NCBI RefSeq assembly: GCF_022179645.1
Contig: NZ_BPRA01000008.1
Location: 186,001-250,000 of the forward strand
DNA: 64,000 bases
DNA from: Methylobacterium thuringiense
Lineage (GTDB): Bacteria > Pseudomonadota > Alphaproteobacteria > Rhizobiales > Beijerinckiaceae
Direction of reading: 5' to 3'
Of the stretch, positions 57,200 to 64,000 are shown in pieces. The first letter of the stretch is position 1, and every line of letters starts with the position of its first letter. The notes under the pieces are model-generated. The model was not told the DNA's origin. It saw nothing but the letters and a program-made list of their open reading frames with translations, and ran no database searches. The translations under genes and the position numbers were made by a program.

Positions 57200-57694
57200 T
57201 CACCCGCGCCGGGCCGCCTCGATCGCCGCGACGTCGATCTTGCGCATGGTCATCATGGCGGTGAAGGCGCGTTTCGCCTCGTCGCCGCCGGCCGCCATCG
57301 CCGCGGTGAGCATGCGCGGCGTGATCTGCCACGAGATGCCCCAGCGGTCCTTGCACCAGCCGCAGGCGCTCTCCCGGCCGCCATTGCCGACGATCGCGTT
57401 CCACAGACTGTCCGTTTCCGCCTGGTCGTCCGTGGCGATCTGGAACGAGAAGGCCTCGTTGTGCCGGAAGGCGGTGCCGCCGTTCAGGCCGATGCAGGCG
57501 ATGCCCGCCACCGTGAACGCGACAGTCAGCACGTCGCCCGCCTTTCCCGACGGGTAGTCGGCCGGCGCCCGGTGGACCTCCCCCATCGCGCTCTCCGGGA
57601 ACGTCTCGACGTAGAAGCGGGCGGCGGCCTCGGCCTCCGTGTCGTACCAGAGGCAGACCGTGTTCTTGGCGACCCCCGAGTTCTTGGCGACCAT
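57200..57694 (-). CDS. VOC-fold (PhnB-type) protein
   Basis: A 164-residue vicinal-oxygen-chelate protein of the PhnB/3-demethylubiquinone methyltransferase-like group (NTVCLWYDTEAEAAARFYVETFPES, LNGGTAFRHNEAFSFQIATDDQ, CGWCKDRWGISWQITP). Usually two betaalphabeta-beta-beta modules; enzymatic role unknown. A GGGAGGAG site decides the ATG 57694. Confidence 0.88.
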   Translation of the reverse strand: MVAKNSGVAKNTVCLWYDTEAEAAARFYVETFPESAMGEVHRAPADYPSGKAGDVLTVAFTVAGIACIGLNGGTAFRHNEAFSFQIATDDQAETDSLWNAIVGNGGRESACGWCKDRWGISWQITPRMLTAAMAAGGDEAKRAFTAMMTMRKIDVAAIEAARRG

Positions 57695-58065
57695 GGCGGC
57701 TCCTCCCTCGCGCTGCCGGCAACCGGACACCGCCTCCGATTCGCAGGGAGGCTGCGGCAGGACGTCCATCCAACCATCGGCCGGAGGACTTGGAAAGGGC
57801 AGGGGACGCCATGCGCCGGCTGGGGCGATTCGTGAGCGGCGCCCTCGATTCTGCGATCGTTTCACGGCGACCGCGACCGAGGCGGATCGAATCTCTGCGG
57901 CCGAGGGCGACCGCAGGTCCGGTTCGCCGTCCCCGCCATACGCCTCCCACCCTCTCCGGCGACGACCCAGGTTTCGCTTCGCCGGAGAGCAGATCGGGGC
58001 GGTCCGCGATGCGCATCATGGAGGCCACCGTGGACCGCGACGGCCTTTAGGATTGGCCGAGTGTC
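57695..58065. other. Intergenic stretch without a gene I can support
   Basis: About 370 bp. Short frames occur on both strands, but none has a ribosome site, domain or membrane segment. No terminator or repeat is evident. Confidence 0.5.
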
Positions 58066-58338
58066 TTACCGGAAGCGGCAGATCCCGCGGATGCGGTAGC
58101 GGCCGGGCGGGCAGCCGCCGGGGGCGCCGGTGAGGGCGCGGCGCATGTCGCCGCGTGGGCCGTTGTTCAGGCGACAGCCGCCGAACGGGCCGCGATGGGC
58201 TCCGAAGCCGCAGCCGCCGCGCACGAGGGTGATGCCGGCATCGCCGGACAGCGGGGCCGGGGCGAGGGGCGCGGCCTGCGCCGCACCGCCGGCCAGCAGC
58301 ATCACGGACGCGGCGGCGATCATGCCGGTGATCTTCAT
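58066..58338 (-). CDS. Small secreted GCG/CRPN-type protein
   Basis: A 90-residue protein with a signal peptide (about 1-22, ending AAQAAPL) and a short mature part with GGCGFGAHRGPFGGCRLNN and CPPGRYRIRGICRFR. The Gly-Cys-Gly ... Cys-Arg-x-Asn pattern resembles the GCG/CRPN family of alphaproteobacterial secreted peptides. Five cysteines suggest disulfides. GGGAG site before the ATG. Function unknown. Confidence 0.75.
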   Translation of the reverse strand: MKITGMIAAASVMLLAGGAAQAAPLAPAPLSGDAGITLVRGGCGFGAHRGPFGGCRLNNGPRGDMRRALTGAPGGCPPGRYRIRGICRFR

Positions 58339-58820
58339 GTGTCGTCTCCCTTGTCGACAGGCCGGCCGGATCGGATCCGGCTCCCGAACCTGCGTGTCGG
58401 ATCTCTGCCTCGATACCTGGCAGTCCGGACGAACCCGGAGGGTGGCCGATCCGTTCCGGCGGCCTGAATCAGGCGAGACATGCGGGCGAAGATTGCGTGA
58501 TGCGATCCATGCGATTGCATACGCACGCAAAAAAAACTTCGCGCCGGCCGGCGCCCCCGTTCGCATCGCAGCATGTCTTATTGTGCAGCGCACTCAAGGG
58601 CTTGCAGGAGAAGGCTCAATTGGAATGAATCGTCATTGAAATTTCACATGATTGAATACATTTTCGAGGGGTTGAAAATAGATCCATCCGTCCGACCTGA
58701 TGTCGCATCAACGAGCCGAACCGACGGACTGTTGGAGAGCGTATCCGACGAACTTCTTTAGGTTGGATTTCTCACAGATTGGCGCCGACTTGTTGAGATA
58801 ATTTTCCGAACGCAGGAAGG
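58339..58820. promoter_or_regulatory. Divergent regulatory region before the phasin gene
   Basis: About 480 bp between a small secreted-protein gene and the phasin gene. It holds a TGC-repeat tract (58501-58530, TGCGATCCATGCGATTGCAT) and TTGTGCAGCGCACT at 58581-58594. The motif TGCRNYGCA, seen here as TGCAGCGCA, is the sort of site reported for the polyhydroxybutyrate regulator PhaR. An A-run (58529-58536) and A+T-rich sequence at 58620-58690 probably contain the promoter. Confidence 0.5.
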
Positions 58821-58829
58821 ATGACAATC

Positions 58830-59345
58830 ATGGCCTCCACGCAGACCGAAAATCAGACGAAGAACACTGCCGATCGCGCCGCCGCCCAGACACAGGACGC
58901 CGTCCGCACCGCGCAGGACAACGTCCAGAACGTCTCGCGGCAGGTCTTCGAGGCGACCGAGCGCCTGACCCGTGGCTTCAACCTCTCGAAGGAGGACGCC
59001 GAGCGCTTCGCCAGCCAGTCCCGCCAGAACCTCGACGCCGTCACCCGCTGCGGCACGGTGCTGAGCCAGGGCTTCCAAGAGGCCTCGCGCCACTGGATCG
59101 AGTTCAGCCAGAAGCAGTTCCAGCGCAACCTCGCCGCCGTGAACCGTCTGGCCCAGGCCAAGACGCTGCAGGAATTCGCCGCGATCCAGAGCGACGTCGT
59201 CCGCGAGGGTCTCGAGAGCTTCGTGACGGACAGCAAGGGCATCGCCGAGACCTCGCTGAAGCACGCCGAGGAGGCCGGCAAGATCTTCTCCGGCGCCGCC
59301 AAGCAGACCGCGCAGACGGCTCAGACCGCCTCGCGTCCGAACTGA
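58830..59345 (+). CDS. Phasin
   Basis: A 171-residue helical, amphipathic protein of the phasin_2 type: it coats polyhydroxybutyrate granules. Long heptad-like helices (DNVQNVSRQVFEATERLTRG, GFQEASRHWIEFSQKQFQRN) and an Ala/Gln/Thr-rich tail. The AGGAAGG ribosome site is 9 bases from ATG 58830 and directly abuts ATG 58821, so the later start was chosen. A strong terminator follows. Confidence 0.9.
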   Translation: MASTQTENQTKNTADRAAAQTQDAVRTAQDNVQNVSRQVFEATERLTRGFNLSKEDAERFASQSRQNLDAVTRCGTVLSQGFQEASRHWIEFSQKQFQRNLAAVNRLAQAKTLQEFAAIQSDVVREGLESFVTDSKGIAETSLKHAEEAGKIFSGAAKQTAQTAQTASRPN

Positions 59346-59374
59346 TCCTTTTCGTCCAAACATCGAGACGATAA

Positions 59375-59399
59375 GGGCGGCCCTCGGGCCGCCCTTTTT
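59375..59399 (+). terminator. Phasin gene terminator
   Basis: GGGCGGCC (59375-59382) and GGCCGCCC (59387-59394) form an 8-bp G+C stem with a 4-base loop, followed by TTTTT. Confidence 0.9.
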
Positions 59400-59421
59400 C
59401 GTGGGCGGGACCGGCGGCAGC

Positions 59422-59568
59422 TCACCAGGTCCTGATGTCGAGCCCGGGCTCGGAGCCGTCCCCCTCGTCCATGCCCTTGCCGACGCGCTTCGCCCACAGC
59501 ACCGCGGCCGCGCCGGTGGCGAGGGCCGTCGCGACGCTCAGTGAGAAGAAGCCGAGAAACAGGCTCAA
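59422..59568 (-). CDS. Small single-pass membrane protein
   Basis: A 48-residue frame: one membrane helix (LFLGFFSLSVATALATGAAA) then WAKRVGKGMDEGDGSEPGLDI. A TTG at 59568 has a GGAG site about 10 bases upstream. It lies downstream of the phasin terminator on the opposite strand. No family recognised. A real short gene is likely but not certain. Confidence 0.5.
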   Translation of the reverse strand: MSLFLGFFSLSVATALATGAAAVLWAKRVGKGMDEGDGSEPGLDIRTW

Positions 59569-59687
59569 GGCGACGACGCTCCGTCCAGGCCGATGGGATG
59601 ACAGACAGGCTGGCGAAAAAGGCTTAGCAGGGCCTTACCGGGGCGCCGGACGCAGGAGCCCGCGCCGGCAGCGCGAGGCGGACGACC

Positions 59688-59942
59688 ATGGCCCTGAAGA
59701 CGACGTTCGTGGTGCAGACCTTCGTGGTGAAGCGCAAACGCCTGTTGCCCGGAGACCGCGAGGTCGCCCCCACCGAGAGCGGCGCCCTCAAGAAGGCCGA
59801 GGCGATGTCCGCCCGCATGCCCGGCACCGCCGCGCTCAAGGTCGTCGCCGACGACGAGACCGGCGAACTCGAGAGCGCGACCATCCTCGCCCAGTTCGGC
59901 GAGGTCCCGGACGATTTCGCGGAGAGCCTGACGGGCGGCTGA
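59688..59942 (+). CDS. Small hypothetical protein
   Basis: An 84-residue protein, basic N terminus (LKTTFVVQTFVVKRKRLLPGDRE) and acidic C terminus (DDETGELESATILAQFGEVPDDF). It has a compact alpha/beta look with no signal or membrane helix. A GAGGCGGA site precedes the ATG. No function known. Confidence 0.65.
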   Translation: MALKTTFVVQTFVVKRKRLLPGDREVAPTESGALKKAEAMSARMPGTAALKVVADDETGELESATILAQFGEVPDDFAESLTGG

Positions 59943-60086
59943 GCGTCCGCCGGCCGCAGACTCGCTGGAAAAGCGAACACACAGGGAACGAAAGGCTTGA
60001 CCGCACCGACGGCCCACGGTCATGTTCTCTTAATGTTCCAGGCGCGATCGAAGCGATTCGACAGCGCCGCTGTCAGCGAGGGCCGC

Positions 60087-60533
60087 ATGACCGACCTCTG
60101 CATGGATGCCTGCGACGAAGCCGTCCTGTTCGCCAACGCCGATTGGCAGCTCTCCGCCGAGGGGCTCGAACACCGGGCGACGGGCTATTTCATCGAGCGC
60201 GCGGCCTTGTCCGCCCGGCGCGGCGACGGCCTCTGGGCCTGGCCGCTGCAGCTCGCCGAGAAGAGCTGGTGCACGCCGCGCCTGTTCCGCGAAGCCTTCC
60301 TCGTCGCCCTCGACCGCTTCGGTCTTGCTGCCGACGCGGCGCTGGCCCGCTCCTTCGCCATCGGCTTCGGGATGCGGCCGGCCCAGGGCAGCCGCGACGG
60401 TTTCGTGGTGCTCGCCGACCTCATCCGCCCGAAATCCACGGCCCGGAAGCGGCCCGCCGAGGCGAAGGTCGCGCAGCGCCAGCCAGTCCGCGACCGCGTG
60501 GGCGAGCCGGTGGCGGTCTGTGCGAGCGCGTAG
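60087..60533 (+). CDS. Hypothetical protein
   Basis: A 148-residue protein of unknown function. It contains an aromatic-rich segment DGLWAWPLQLAEKSWCTPRLFREAF and a helix ALDRFGLAADAALARSFAIGFG, with a basic C-terminal tail. ATG 60087 has a GAGG site; an in-frame TTG at 59997 is less convincing. Confidence 0.55.
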   Translation: MTDLCMDACDEAVLFANADWQLSAEGLEHRATGYFIERAALSARRGDGLWAWPLQLAEKSWCTPRLFREAFLVALDRFGLAADAALARSFAIGFGMRPAQGSRDGFVVLADLIRPKSTARKRPAEAKVAQRQPVRDRVGEPVAVCASA

Positions 60534-60583
60534 GGATCGACGGCCACTCCGCTTTCGACGTCGTAACGGGCTGCCGGTTTGAC

Positions 60584-60622
60584 CTCCGACACACGCCGTG
60601 GTGGCGTGTCTCCGACACACGC
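60584..60622. repeat. 13-bp direct repeat and hairpin upstream of a dienelactone hydrolase gene
   Basis: CTCCGACACACGC occurs at 60584-60596 and 60610-60622. Between them ACACGCC-GTGGT-GGCGTGT (60591-60609) forms a 7-bp stem. The second copy ends just before the GCGGAGG ribosome site. Possible operator or leader structure. Confidence 0.55.
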
Positions 60623-60631
60623 GGAGGCATC

Positions 60632-61522
60632 ATGACCGGCGAGAACGACGTGCGCGGCTCCACCCTCGGCGGGCTCGAAGGGCTCGATCCGGGGCCGTTC
60701 TCGCGGCGGGGCTTCGTGATGACGAGCCTGATCACCGGGCTGACGCTGGCGACCGCCCGGGTCGAGGCCCAGGCGATCACGACCGATGCCGAGGGCATCG
60801 AGGCCGGAGAGGTCAAGATTCCGGCGGCCGACGGACCGATGCCGGGTTACCGTGCGGTGCCGACGGGGGCAGGGCCGTTTCCGATCGTCCTCGTGGTCGA
60901 GGAGATCTTCGGGGTCCACGACTACATCAAGGACATCTGCCGGCGGCTGGCCAAGGCCGGCTACTGCGCCGTGGCGCCCGAACTCTACGCACGGCAGGGC
61001 GACCTCTCGACCATGACCGACGTGAAGACGATCATCGCCGAGGTGATCTCGAAGACGCCGGACGCGCAGTGGATCGCCGATCTCGACGCCACCGCCGCCT
61101 GGGCGGCATCGGCCGCCAAGGGCGATCCGGGCCGGCTCGGCGTCATGGGCTGGTGCCGGGGCGGGCGGGCGGCCTGGCTCTACGACGCCCACCGCACCGA
61201 CCTGAAGGCGGCGGTGGCCTGGTACGGCCCGCTCGGCGGCGAGCGCAGCGCGATCCAGCCGAGGACCGCCGGCGACGTCGCGGCCGAGATCCACGCGCCG
61301 CTGCTGGCGCTCTACGGGGCCGCCGACGCCGGCATCCCCGTGGCGAGCGTCGAGGAGGCCCGCGACAAGGCCCGCGCCGCCGGCAAGACCGTCGAGCTGG
61401 TGGTGTTTCCCGAAGCACCCCACGGATTCCACGCCGATTACCGTCCGAGCTACCGGAAGGAGGCTGCAGCGGATGGCTGGGCGCGCGCGCTGGCGTTCCT
61501 CAAACGGCACGGCGTCGCCTGA
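60632..61522 (+). CDS. Exported dienelactone hydrolase
   Basis: A 296-residue alpha/beta hydrolase of the dienelactone hydrolase family. A twin-arginine signal (SRRGFVMTS, about 24-32) suggests Tat export. The triad is Cys175 (GWCRGG), an Asp in GAADAGIP (about 231) and His in PHGFHAD (about 265). Natural substrates are unknown; classic members open chlorocatechol-derived lactones. Confidence 0.9.
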   Translation: MTGENDVRGSTLGGLEGLDPGPFSRRGFVMTSLITGLTLATARVEAQAITTDAEGIEAGEVKIPAADGPMPGYRAVPTGAGPFPIVLVVEEIFGVHDYIKDICRRLAKAGYCAVAPELYARQGDLSTMTDVKTIIAEVISKTPDAQWIADLDATAAWAASAAKGDPGRLGVMGWCRGGRAAWLYDAHRTDLKAAVAWYGPLGGERSAIQPRTAGDVAAEIHAPLLALYGAADAGIPVASVEEARDKARAAGKTVELVVFPEAPHGFHADYRPSYRKEAAADGWARALAFLKRHGVA

Positions 61523-61702
61523 ATCGCGGTGCCGCAGGCGCTTGCCGCCCCCGATGTCAACGATAAATCCAGCGTTGTGGCCCCCACGGCACAGACGTGG
61601 GCCAGGAGAACTCTATCGTTGCAGCGCACCGAGCGCCGTCGCGATGCGGCGATCGACCGATCCGTTCGGCGCGATGGGATCATCACGGCCGTGAGTCAGG
61701 GA

Positions 61703-62110
61703 ATGAGTGACGTGCGACCGGCGGGCAAGAAGCCCGTCATCCTCGTCGTCGAGGACGAGCCGGACGAGCGCTTCCTTGCGTCGGAGATGCTCGACGAGAC
61801 CGGCTTCGAGGTGATCGAGGCCGAGACGGCGGAGCGTGCCCTCGCGATCCTCAACGAACGTGGCGACGACGTCGCCGTGGTGTTTTCCGACGTGCGCACG
61901 CCCGGCACGATCGGCGGCTTCGAGCTCGCCCGCATCATCGGCGTGACCTGGCCGCGCATCCGCATCCTGCTGACCTCGGGGGATGCCAGCGACCAGCCGA
62001 GCGATCTGCGGATCTCCGCGACCTTCATCCCCAAGCCCTGGCGTGCACCGGAAATCCTGGCCTGGCTCGAAGACGCCGCCCGGCATCACGACACCACCGG
62101 CGACGAATAG
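61703..62110 (+). CDS. Single-domain response regulator
   Basis: A 135-residue receiver domain with no output domain. Acidic pocket in VVEDEPDE, phosphoacceptor D63 (FSDVRTPG), and K111 in FIPKPW. Possible GTG start at 61691. No histidine kinase is adjacent. A TGCAGCGCACCG motif (61620-61631) lies upstream. The downstream gene is NepR-like, so a role in general stress signalling is possible but not shown. Confidence 0.85.
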   Translation: MSDVRPAGKKPVILVVEDEPDERFLASEMLDETGFEVIEAETAERALAILNERGDDVAVVFSDVRTPGTIGGFELARIIGVTWPRIRILLTSGDASDQPSDLRISATFIPKPWRAPEILAWLEDAARHHDTTGDE

Positions 62111-62333
62111 GACGCAAGTCTACGGCAGACCGCGTCGTCCGGCCGAAAAAGTCGCCGTCTTCCCAAGAGCTTGCGTTTCGGCCGGGGAGGGCGCCGCGCC
62201 GCGGCGAAGCCGGGGGGAGGGGCGGACAACGTCGAAAAACTTATCCACCGAAGCCGGGAAACATCCCGCAATGGGGCCGTTAGTTCTCATTCACCCCTCT
62301 TTTCGAGGCAGGAGATCGAGTGGCCCCCGCTTC

Positions 62334-62543
62334 ATGAAAACAGTCTCGGACCATTTCGCAGCGCCGTTCTCTTCGCACGCTTGTGCGTCGGATGGTGCCT
62401 TCGACGGTTCTCTATTGGGCCGTATCGGAGATGACCTTCGCCATCTCTACGACGAGATGACGGACCAGGAAATGCCGCGCAGTCTCCGTGACCTCGCAGA
62501 GACGATCGACGCACGCCGGATGGACGGACCGGGTCACGAGTAG
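62334..62543 (+). CDS. NepR-like anti-sigma factor
   Basis: A 69-residue protein. The segment LLGRIGDDLRHLYDEMTDQEMPRSLRDLAETID (about 27-59) fits the two-helix core of NepR anti-sigma factors, which bind the EcfG sigma factor until PhyR sequesters them. The PV/E residues between the helices are partly changed (QEMPRSL). No ecfG or phyR gene is nearby, so it would be a paralogue. The ribosome site is weak; the start is uncertain. Confidence 0.6.
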   Translation: MKTVSDHFAAPFSSHACASDGAFDGSLLGRIGDDLRHLYDEMTDQEMPRSLRDLAETIDARRMDGPGHE

Positions 62544-62653
62544 CGTGCCTGTTTCGGTCTCGCGGTATCGAGACTTCAGTCGTCGCCTTGGACTTCATAT
62601 CTGATATGGAGGGCGCGCCGATTTCGGCAGAGAACCGAGACATCAGGTTCCCG

Positions 62654-63865
62654 ATGCGTTTCTACACCGTTTTTCGTCCCGCGACCGCGGGTCTGGTCCT
62701 CTTGGCGGGTCTGGTTTCGCCTGCGTTCGCCGCGGCGCCTCCGACGCAGCCGGCCGAGGGGCCGGGCGGGGTCGGGGACAAGACCGCCACCGTGGTCAAG
62801 CGCGGACTCGGCACGGCAACGTCCTCGACCTACGCCTTCTACAAGTCCGGTCCCGCCCCGGCCGAGGGCCGGCCGGTCGCCGTCCTGCTCCATGCCTGGG
62901 GCGCCACGAACCCGCGTGCCTATGGCGGCTGGATCGATCATCTCGCCCGCAACGGCTGGCTGGTGCTGTATCCCCGCTTCCAGGAACTCAACAGATCGCG
63001 CCCCTCCGAGGCGACGGCGAAGGCTACCGGTCTCCTCAAATCGGCCTTCGACACCCTGGCCGCCGACGCCGACGCGAAACCGGACACCAAGCGCGTGGCC
63101 CTGATCGGCCACCTCGCCGGCGCGCCGCTGGCCGCCAACCTCGCGGCGAGCGCGCAGGCGGACGGGCTGCCCGCGCCGAAGCTCATCTACACCGTGATGC
63201 CCGGCGGCATCGCCCGCGACACGAAATCCCGCGGCATCGCCCTGAACGATCTCGCGGCGATCCCCGCCGACACGCTGATGGTGGCCGTGATCGGCGACAA
63301 GGATGCCCGCGCCGCCGACGTCGCCAGCCGCCGCATCCTGCGCGACGCGAGCGCCGTCGGCTCGGATCGCAAGCTCCTGGTACGCGCCCTCTCGGACGAT
63401 CACGGTTTCCCGGCGATGACCGCGACGCTGTCTTCGCCGGCCGGGATCGACGCTGCCTATGACGGCACCGCGATCACCGTCCCGCCCGAGCCGAAGGATT
63501 TCAAGCCGCCGCCGTTCAAGTGGTCGCCGGACGTGACGCTCACCGGCGAGCAGTCGACACTGGTCCAGCAGATCAACAACGCCCGCGCCGACGCGCTGGA
63601 CTACCTCGCCTATTGGCGGACCTTCGACATGGCGGCCGCGGCCGCCTTCGCCGGAAAAGATGCGGCCAAGCTCAAGGCCGATCCGGGTTTCAGCGACATG
63701 CAGCGCTGGGCCGACGGCTGGCCGGTGAAGCGTCTCGGCGTCGAGATCCCGAAACTGCCGGCACCCGCCCCCGTCGCCACACCGGCCGCGGCTCCTGCAC
63801 CGACCGCCGCGCGCGGTCCGGCCGGTCGGAGAGCGCCGTCGCCGCGCGCGGCCGACGGCCGCTGA
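62654..63865 (+). CDS. Exported alpha/beta-hydrolase-like protein lacking the serine nucleophile
   Basis: A 403-residue protein. A signal peptide (about 5-27) precedes an alpha/beta-hydrolase fold (AVLLHAWGATNPRAYGGWIDHLARNGW). The nucleophile elbow reads GHLAG (152-156), with Leu154 in place of Ser. The acid IGDKDARAAD and His SDDHGFP appear in the right order. It ends in an Ala/Pro-rich tail. Catalysis of the usual type is unlikely. ATG 62654 was chosen over a TTG 22 codons upstream because it places the signal peptide at the N terminus. Confidence 0.8.
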   Translation: MRFYTVFRPATAGLVLLAGLVSPAFAAAPPTQPAEGPGGVGDKTATVVKRGLGTATSSTYAFYKSGPAPAEGRPVAVLLHAWGATNPRAYGGWIDHLARNGWLVLYPRFQELNRSRPSEATAKATGLLKSAFDTLAADADAKPDTKRVALIGHLAGAPLAANLAASAQADGLPAPKLIYTVMPGGIARDTKSRGIALNDLAAIPADTLMVAVIGDKDARAADVASRRILRDASAVGSDRKLLVRALSDDHGFPAMTATLSSPAGIDAAYDGTAITVPPEPKDFKPPPFKWSPDVTLTGEQSTLVQQINNARADALDYLAYWRTFDMAAAAAFAGKDAAKLKADPGFSDMQRWADGWPVKRLGVEIPKLPAPAPVATPAAAPAPTAARGPAGRRAPSPRAADGR

Positions 63866-63873
63866 GGAAAGTC

Positions 63874-63906
63874 GGAAGGCCTCCGGGACATCCCCCCGAA
63901 GGCCTT
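63874..63906. terminator. Convergent hairpin between hydrolase-like and amidinotransferase genes
   Basis: GAAGGCCT (63874-63881) pairs with AGGCCTTC (63899-63906), with CCGGG/CCCCCCG inside. No T-run, but it sits exactly between two converging genes and may stop transcripts from both sides. Confidence 0.5.
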
Positions 63907-63911
63907 CGTCC

Positions 63912-64000
63912 CTAGAAGTACGACTTCAGTACGCCGCGGCGGCGCACGTCGAGCGTGGCGCAGTGGAACGAGCCGCCAAACGGGCCGTAGCTGAGGAACG
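63912..64000 (-). CDS. Amidinotransferase (C-terminal end only)
   Basis: The last 28 codons before a TAG stop read FLSYGPFGGSFHCATLDVRRRG then VLKSYF. The SFHC-x-TLDVRR end is characteristic of glycine/inosamine-phosphate amidinotransferases, in which this Cys is catalytic. The rest of the gene lies right of the window, so the substrate cannot be told. Confidence 0.8.
   Translation of the reverse strand, partial: FLSYGPFGGSFHCATLDVRRRGVLKSYF

Noticed and set aside
57790-58050. 86-codon plus-strand frame between the VOC and small secreted-protein genes
   Set aside because: No ribosome site, Arg/Pro-rich composition, no recognisable feature.
62240-62250. TTATCCACC resembling a DnaA box
   Set aside because: A single near match with no further copies, no A+T-rich unwinding region and no dnaA or replication genes; not an origin.

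Overview
The window is a G+C-rich (about two-thirds by eye) chromosomal segment of an alphaproteobacterium, most likely the Methylobacterium/Methylorubrum group. I infer this from family content: NasST-type nitrate control, RibBA with a degenerate second half, class I lysyl-tRNA synthetase, a phasin, PccA-type propionyl-CoA carboxylase, a GCG/CRPN-like small secreted protein, a NepR-like anti-sigma factor and many G+C-rich palindromic extragenic repeats. No database search was possible.

Layout. 1-5.2 kb (minus strand): GH15 glucan/trehalose hydrolase, transketolase and a transaldolase cut by the left edge. 5.3-6.0 kb: an Ala/Pro-rich membrane-anchored protein. 6.1-20.1 kb (plus): a nitrate assimilation locus, nasT-nasS, nrtA-nrtB-nrtD, an FAD/NADH reductase, a siroheme nitrite reductase, a flavodoxin-less [Fe-S]-FAD-NADPH flavoprotein, nasA and cysG. 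The genes nasT and nrtA each have a sigma-54-like GG-N10-GC promoter. The nrtA leader carries two hexaloop hairpins (A at loop position 1, G at position 4). The second hairpin overlaps the 5' arm of a rho-independent terminator, so this looks like a complete NasT (ANTAR) antitermination switch. 20.2-25.6 kb: SCO1, a BcsA-like glycosyltransferase, a family 3 solute-binding protein and lysS.

25.6-28.3 kb is an accessory patch: a tRNA-Arg(CCU)-like sequence whose anticodon loop carries an extra 16-nt hairpin, one A+T-rich gene of unknown function, and a VapBC/Phd-PIN toxin-antitoxin pair. It is followed by prfB, which has the classical +1 programmed frameshift. 29.6-47.6 kb is mostly housekeeping: M23 peptidase, Bcp peroxiredoxin, AsmA/YhdP-like giant protein, tyrS, anmK, two secreted or periplasmic proteins, aroC, ribBA, HAD phosphatase, histone-deacetylase-like hydrolase, lipoprotein L,D-transpeptidase and pccA.

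47.6-64 kb holds small proteins and accessory metabolism: two overlapping tiny membrane proteins, gamma-glutamylcyclotransferase-like protein, acylphosphatase, DUF599, DUF3253, a YdcF-type protein, a GST, the complete EF-P beta-lysylation set (epmB-epmA, and efp), a double cold-shock-domain protein, DUF192, a VOC protein, a phasin, a dienelactone hydrolase, a receiver-only response regulator, a NepR-like protein, an alpha/beta hydrolase-like protein lacking its nucleophile, and the 3' end of an amidinotransferase gene.

Functionally the best-defined unit is 6.1-20.1 kb: NasS/NasT sense nitrate, NrtABD imports it, NasA reduces it to nitrite, the siroheme enzyme takes nitrite to ammonium, CysG makes the siroheme, and two different flavoproteins are available as electron donors.
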